From: DASSCW01 sp036556695
Lineage (GTDB): Bacteria; Chloroflexota; Limnocylindria; QHBO01
NCBI GenBank assembly: GCA_036556695.1
Contig: DATBIY010000064.1
Location: 1-8,587 of the forward strand
DNA length: 8,587 nt
Reading direction: 5' to 3'
Translations under genes and position numbers: made by a program
The notes under the pieces: model-generated
Databases searched by the model: none
Told to the model about the DNA's origin: nothing
What the model saw: the letters and a program-made list of their open reading frames with translations, nothing else
Part shown: one piece after another, positions 6,881-8,587 of the stretch
How positions within the stretch are numbered: position 1 is the first letter of the stretch
Layout: every line of letters begins with the position of its first letter

Positions 6881-7213
6881 ATGTCCGACAGGTCGCCTGC
6901 GCCCTCTGAGCGACCCACCTCCGCCGAGTCGCGCCGCCAGGCGCCTCCACCCGACGCCGTCGAGTTCATCCGCTTCTGCCACCGCCGACGGCACGTCGGC
7001 TGGCCGGAGCTGTACGACGAGATGTGCGCGGTCGCCGCACGGCGCGAGTTCAACGGCTGGGATCACGAGCAGCTGAGGGAGCGCGGCCTGACCTTTGCCC
7101 TGTACGAGATGCCTCGCCTTGCAGCCTGGGTGCGCGCAGTCATCGGCCCCGAGGCAGCAGCTCCCGAGGTGGACCATCGGGCCATCGCCCAGCCGGCGGC
7201 GGGAACCGCCTGA
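6881..7213 (+). CDS. Small hypothetical protein, unknown function
   Basis: 110 aa. The start ATG is preceded by GGAGG (6866-6870) with a 10-nt spacer, and the next in-frame Met is far inside the conserved-looking part. Residues 1-25 are rich in Ser, Pro and Arg and probably disordered. Residues about 27-88 look folded: VEFIRFCHRRRHVGWPELYDEM, then REFNGWDHEQLRERGLTF, then YEMPRLAAWVRAVIG, with several aromatic and basic residues that could bind nucleic acid, though this is speculation. Two Cys (in RFCHRR and DEMCAV) do not form a zinc motif. Residues 89-110 are Ala/Pro-rich and low complexity. I recall similar short proteins only as hypothetical entries in Chloroflexota-like genomes. It is transcribed away from the kinase operon and is flanked on both sides by DnaA-box-like sequences. 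No function is assigned. Confidence 0.75.
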   Translation: MSDRSPAPSERPTSAESRRQAPPPDAVEFIRFCHRRRHVGWPELYDEMCAVAARREFNGWDHEQLRERGLTFALYEMPRLAAWVRAVIGPEAAAPEVDHRAIAQPAAGTA

Positions 7214-7220
7214 TCGTCAG

Positions 7221-7249
7221 CCCACCCGGGCTTTCAGGACCCGTGTGGG
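7221..7249 (+). terminator. Imperfect hairpin downstream of the 110-aa gene
   Basis: CCCACCCGGG (7221-7230) can pair with CCCGTGTGGG (7240-7249), ten positions with one C/T mismatch and a 9-nt loop, beginning 7 nt after the stop codon. There is no T-tract after it, so it is a weak intrinsic terminator or a stabilising 3' hairpin. Confidence 0.35.
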
Positions 7250-7305
7250 ACCATCGGCGCAGCGAACCGGCGAGGGCTGAACGGAGTTCGGCGGGCTGCG
7301 GCGAG

Positions 7306-7314
7306 TTATCCACA
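7306..7314 (+). promoter_or_regulatory. Perfect DnaA box (TTATCCACA)
   Basis: A second exact consensus box, on the plus strand, in the spacer between two convergent genes. That location makes simple promoter control less likely than at the divergent spacer. The sequence match is direct; binding is inferred. Confidence 0.55.
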
Positions 7315-7337
7315 CACTGCACCGCACCGACCCTGGG

Positions 7338-7346
7338 CTATCCACA
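7338..7346 (+). promoter_or_regulatory. Near-consensus DnaA box (CTATCCACA)
   Basis: One mismatch from TTATCCACA, in the same orientation as the perfect box at 7306 and 32 bp from it start to start, about three helical turns. Confidence 0.45.
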
Positions 7347-7349
7347 ATT

Positions 7350-7366
7350 GGGCCCATGACGGGCCC
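7350..7366 (-). terminator. Short GC hairpin downstream of the 102-aa gene
   Basis: GGGCCC repeated around a 5-nt loop forms a 6-bp stem, 12 nt past the stop codon of the minus-strand gene. It is followed in the transcript by AATTGTGG and not by a proper U-run. Possible weak terminator. Confidence 0.3.
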
Positions 7367-7378
7367 CGGACCGACGAC

Positions 7379-7687
7379 CTAGTACGTGTGACGGCGGGCC
7401 ATCTCGCGCTCGATCATGCGCTCCATGACCATGTACTTCTCGATGCGCCGCCGAAGCTCGTTGGCCTCCGGCGTGTAGAGGTGCACGTACTGCTGCAGCT
7501 CGAGTGACAGCTTCCGGCTGAACATCCGGGCATGATCCAGGTTGCGGCGCAGCAGCACCTGGTCCATGCGGCGCAGGTGCTCCTCGTTGAGCAGGTCCTC
7601 GTCGCGGAGCAGCTGCTTGTCGACCTCGATCTGGGTCGGCTGCAGCTGGGTGCGGGTGATGATGCGGTCGTCGGGCTGATCGGCCAT
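7379..7687 (-). CDS. Small charged helical hypothetical protein
   Basis: 102 aa, unknown function. The sequence is dominated by charged and Leu/Met/Gln residues with no membrane segment. After an N-terminal stretch (residues 1-20, with IITRTQLQPTQIEVDKQLL), residues about 24-100 look almost entirely helical, including two repeats of an Arg/Leu-rich pattern (LLNEEHLRRMDQVLLRRNLD; LRRRIEKYMVMERMIEREM), so a coiled coil or helical hairpin is likely. A short break at LYTPEAN (about 75-81) separates the two helical parts. There is no clear Shine-Dalgarno before ATG 7687. TAGACT at 7697-7702 on the minus strand could be a -10 element giving an almost leaderless message, but no good -35 is visible. 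The gene converges on the 110-aa plus-strand gene. Codon style matches its neighbours, so I believe it is real; the name must stay hypothetical. Confidence 0.7.
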   Translation of the reverse strand: MADQPDDRIITRTQLQPTQIEVDKQLLRDEDLLNEEHLRRMDQVLLRRNLDHARMFSRKLSLELQQYVHLYTPEANELRRRIEKYMVMERMIEREMARRHTY

Positions 7688-7799
7688 CGGTGGGCTGAGT
7701 CTAGCGCAGGAACTGTCTGGGCCGGTGGAGTGGCGGCAGACGGCCGGTCACCGCTTTCGGGGCGGACGGATTCCTGCGAGGATACGGCCGATCCGGCAC

Positions 7800-7876
7800 G
7801 TCCCCGTAGCTCAGTGGACCAGAGCAGCCGCCTTCTAAGCGGCCGGTCGCAGGTTCGAATCCTGCCGGGGACGCCA
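7800..7876 (+). tRNA. tRNA-Arg (anticodon UCU)
   Basis: A full 77-nt cloverleaf including an encoded CCA. The acceptor stem GTCCCCG pairs perfectly with CGGGGAC. The D arm is GCTC/GAGC, the anticodon stem GCCGC/GCGGC encloses loop CTTCTAA, and the T arm GCAGG/CCTGC encloses TTCGAAT. The discriminator is G and the last three bases are CCA (7874-7876). Anticodon TCT reads AGA and AGG, rare codons in a G+C-rich genome. It stands alone, transcribed in the same direction as the reductase-like gene that follows; I see no clear promoter or terminator around it. Confidence 0.97.
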
Positions 7877-7957
7877 TTCCCGACCAGCCGATGAATTCAC
7901 GCCTCGACGCCGATCTGAGCAATTGACGGTCAAGTTTGCAGGAGCGAAGGACCCCTG

Positions 7958-8545
7958 ATGGCGACCTACACGTTCGATGTGTTCAGCACGCTCGACGGCT
8001 ACGGCTCGACCCATACCTACGGCGGCTATTGGGGCAAGCAGGGTCCCGAGCTGCTCGAGCACCGCGCTCGCCTTTTCGACGAGGAGCAGCTGATGGTGTT
8101 CGGCCCGGGCACCTACCGCATGTTTGAGCGATTCCATCACGAAGGTATCAAGCCTGATGAGTGGGGCGCGCGCCTTAACGAGATGCCGAAGGTCGTGGTC
8201 TCGAGGTCGATGAGCCCGGACGAGCCGCTGACCTGGCCGAACGCCAGGCTGGAGCGCGGCGATGCGGTCGACGTGGTGGCCCGGCTGAGGCAGGAGTCGG
8301 ACGTGCCGCTGCGGTCGCATGGCAGCCTGCGGCTGAATCGCGCGCTGATGGCTGCCGGCCTGGTCGACCGCATCCAGATCACGGTCTTCCCGATCATCAC
8401 CGCCAAGACGGGCCTCGCGCCAATCTTCGAGGGCGCTGAGGACTTTGACCTGGAGCTGGTCGACGCGCGGACGCTGGACCGGAGCACCCAGGTGCTGACC
8501 TACGTACCGAAGGTGCTCTCCGCCGAGGCGGGTGGAGCCGGCTAG
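7958..8545 (+). CDS. Dihydrofolate reductase family protein (RibD C-terminal-like)
   Basis: 195 aa, cytosolic. It matches the RibD C-terminal/DHFR-like superfamily of NAD(P)H-dependent reductases (the YyaP/YwjB type of stand-alone protein). Seen in the protein: an N-terminal strand with FSTLDGYG (residues 9-16), a LMVFGPGTYRMF segment (45-56) typical of the nucleotide-binding region, KVVVSRS (78-84), and the C-terminal SHGSLRLNRALMAAGLVD (120-137) followed by ITVFPIITAKTGLAPIFEG, the usual Gly-Ser phosphate-binding loop and final strands of the fold. The substrate is unknown: these proteins are usually not true folate reductases and often stand apart from riboflavin genes, as here. The start ATG has GAAGGA (7946-7951) with a 6-nt spacer. 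The gene lies about 80 bp after the tRNA and may have its own promoter. The family call is confident, the exact reaction is not. Confidence 0.88.
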   Translation: MATYTFDVFSTLDGYGSTHTYGGYWGKQGPELLEHRARLFDEEQLMVFGPGTYRMFERFHHEGIKPDEWGARLNEMPKVVVSRSMSPDEPLTWPNARLERGDAVDVVARLRQESDVPLRSHGSLRLNRALMAAGLVDRIQITVFPIITAKTGLAPIFEGAEDFDLELVDARTLDRSTQVLTYVPKVLSAEAGGAG

Positions 8546-8587
8546 ACCTCGGCAGCGGTCTCCAGCAGACCCACCGCGGACGCCACG
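8542..8587 (-). CDS. Possible C-terminal end of a convergent gene (partial)
   Basis: On the minus strand the last 46 bases hold an open frame of 14 residues (VASAVGLLETAAEV) ending in TAG at 8544-8542. This stop shares CTAG with the stop of the reductase-like gene, the same tail-to-tail layout as at 267-270. The fragment is too short to prove coding or to suggest a product. Confidence 0.3.
   Translation of the reverse strand, partial: VASAVGLLETAAEV

Noticed and set aside
7743..7799. Promoter for the tRNA or other elements upstream of it
   Set aside because: GATACG/AGGATA and TTTCGG are too far from the -10/-35 consensus to support a call.
7532..7894. Plus-strand frame ending in SVDQSSRLLSGRSQVRILPGTP
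   Set aside because: This string is translated from the tRNA-Arg gene and is a well-known false protein fragment in bacterial annotations.
7701..7922. Minus-strand frame containing SPAGFEPATGRLEGGCSGPL
   Set aside because: Antisense translation of the tRNA, another well-known annotation artefact.
7835..8320. Minus-strand 161-codon frame ending in PRQDSNLRPAA
   Set aside because: It runs antisense to the reductase-like gene and ends inside the tRNA; the C-terminal string is again the antisense-tRNA artefact.
1..8587. Insertion sequence, CRISPR array, phage or toxin-antitoxin genes
   Set aside because: I found no transposase, terminal inverted repeats, regularly spaced short repeats, integrase or recognisable toxin pair. 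The tRNA is intact and no repeat of its 3' end marking an attachment site was seen.

Overview
The window is G+C-rich bacterial DNA with tightly packed, often overlapping genes. The tRNA has an encoded CCA end. Multi-GAF sensor kinases, cytosolic class III cyclase output proteins and small orphan proteins are typical of environmental Chloroflexota (for example Limnocylindria-like lineages), with Actinobacteria as the alternative. This placement is inference from gene style only; no phylogenetic marker protein is present.

Left part (1-6632): the 3' end of a small conserved hypothetical gene on the plus strand meets, tail to tail, a four-gene minus-strand operon. In transcription order the operon encodes a very large soluble hybrid histidine kinase (five GAF domains, HisKA, HATPase_c, two receivers), a stand-alone Hpt protein, a response regulator with a class III nucleotide cyclase output domain, and a type II thymidine kinase. 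The junctions overlap by 11 bp and 4 bp or are separated by 3 bp, so translational coupling is likely. The first three genes make a complete His-Asp-His-Asp phosphorelay ending in a cyclase-fold effector. The cyclase domain has an Ile where the family normally has the transition-state Asn, so whether it makes cAMP is open.

Middle part (6633-7378): a divergent spacer, an orphan 110-aa gene on the plus strand, and a convergent spacer. Both spacers carry DnaA-box-like sequences: two perfect TTATCCACA boxes and three close variants, all between 6688 and 7346. I see the TCCACA core nowhere else in the window. This is the most unexpected signal here and could mark a replication-origin-like or DnaA-titrating region, although no dnaA, dnaN or other origin-neighbour gene is in the window.

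Right part (7379-8587): a small helical, charged hypothetical protein on the minus strand, a tRNA-Arg(UCU) on the plus strand, and a RibD C-terminal/dihydrofolate-reductase-like protein on the plus strand. A possible minus-strand gene end abuts its stop codon. Long antisense ORFs across the kinase operon, and ORFs running through the tRNA, are coding shadows or artefacts and are not annotated.
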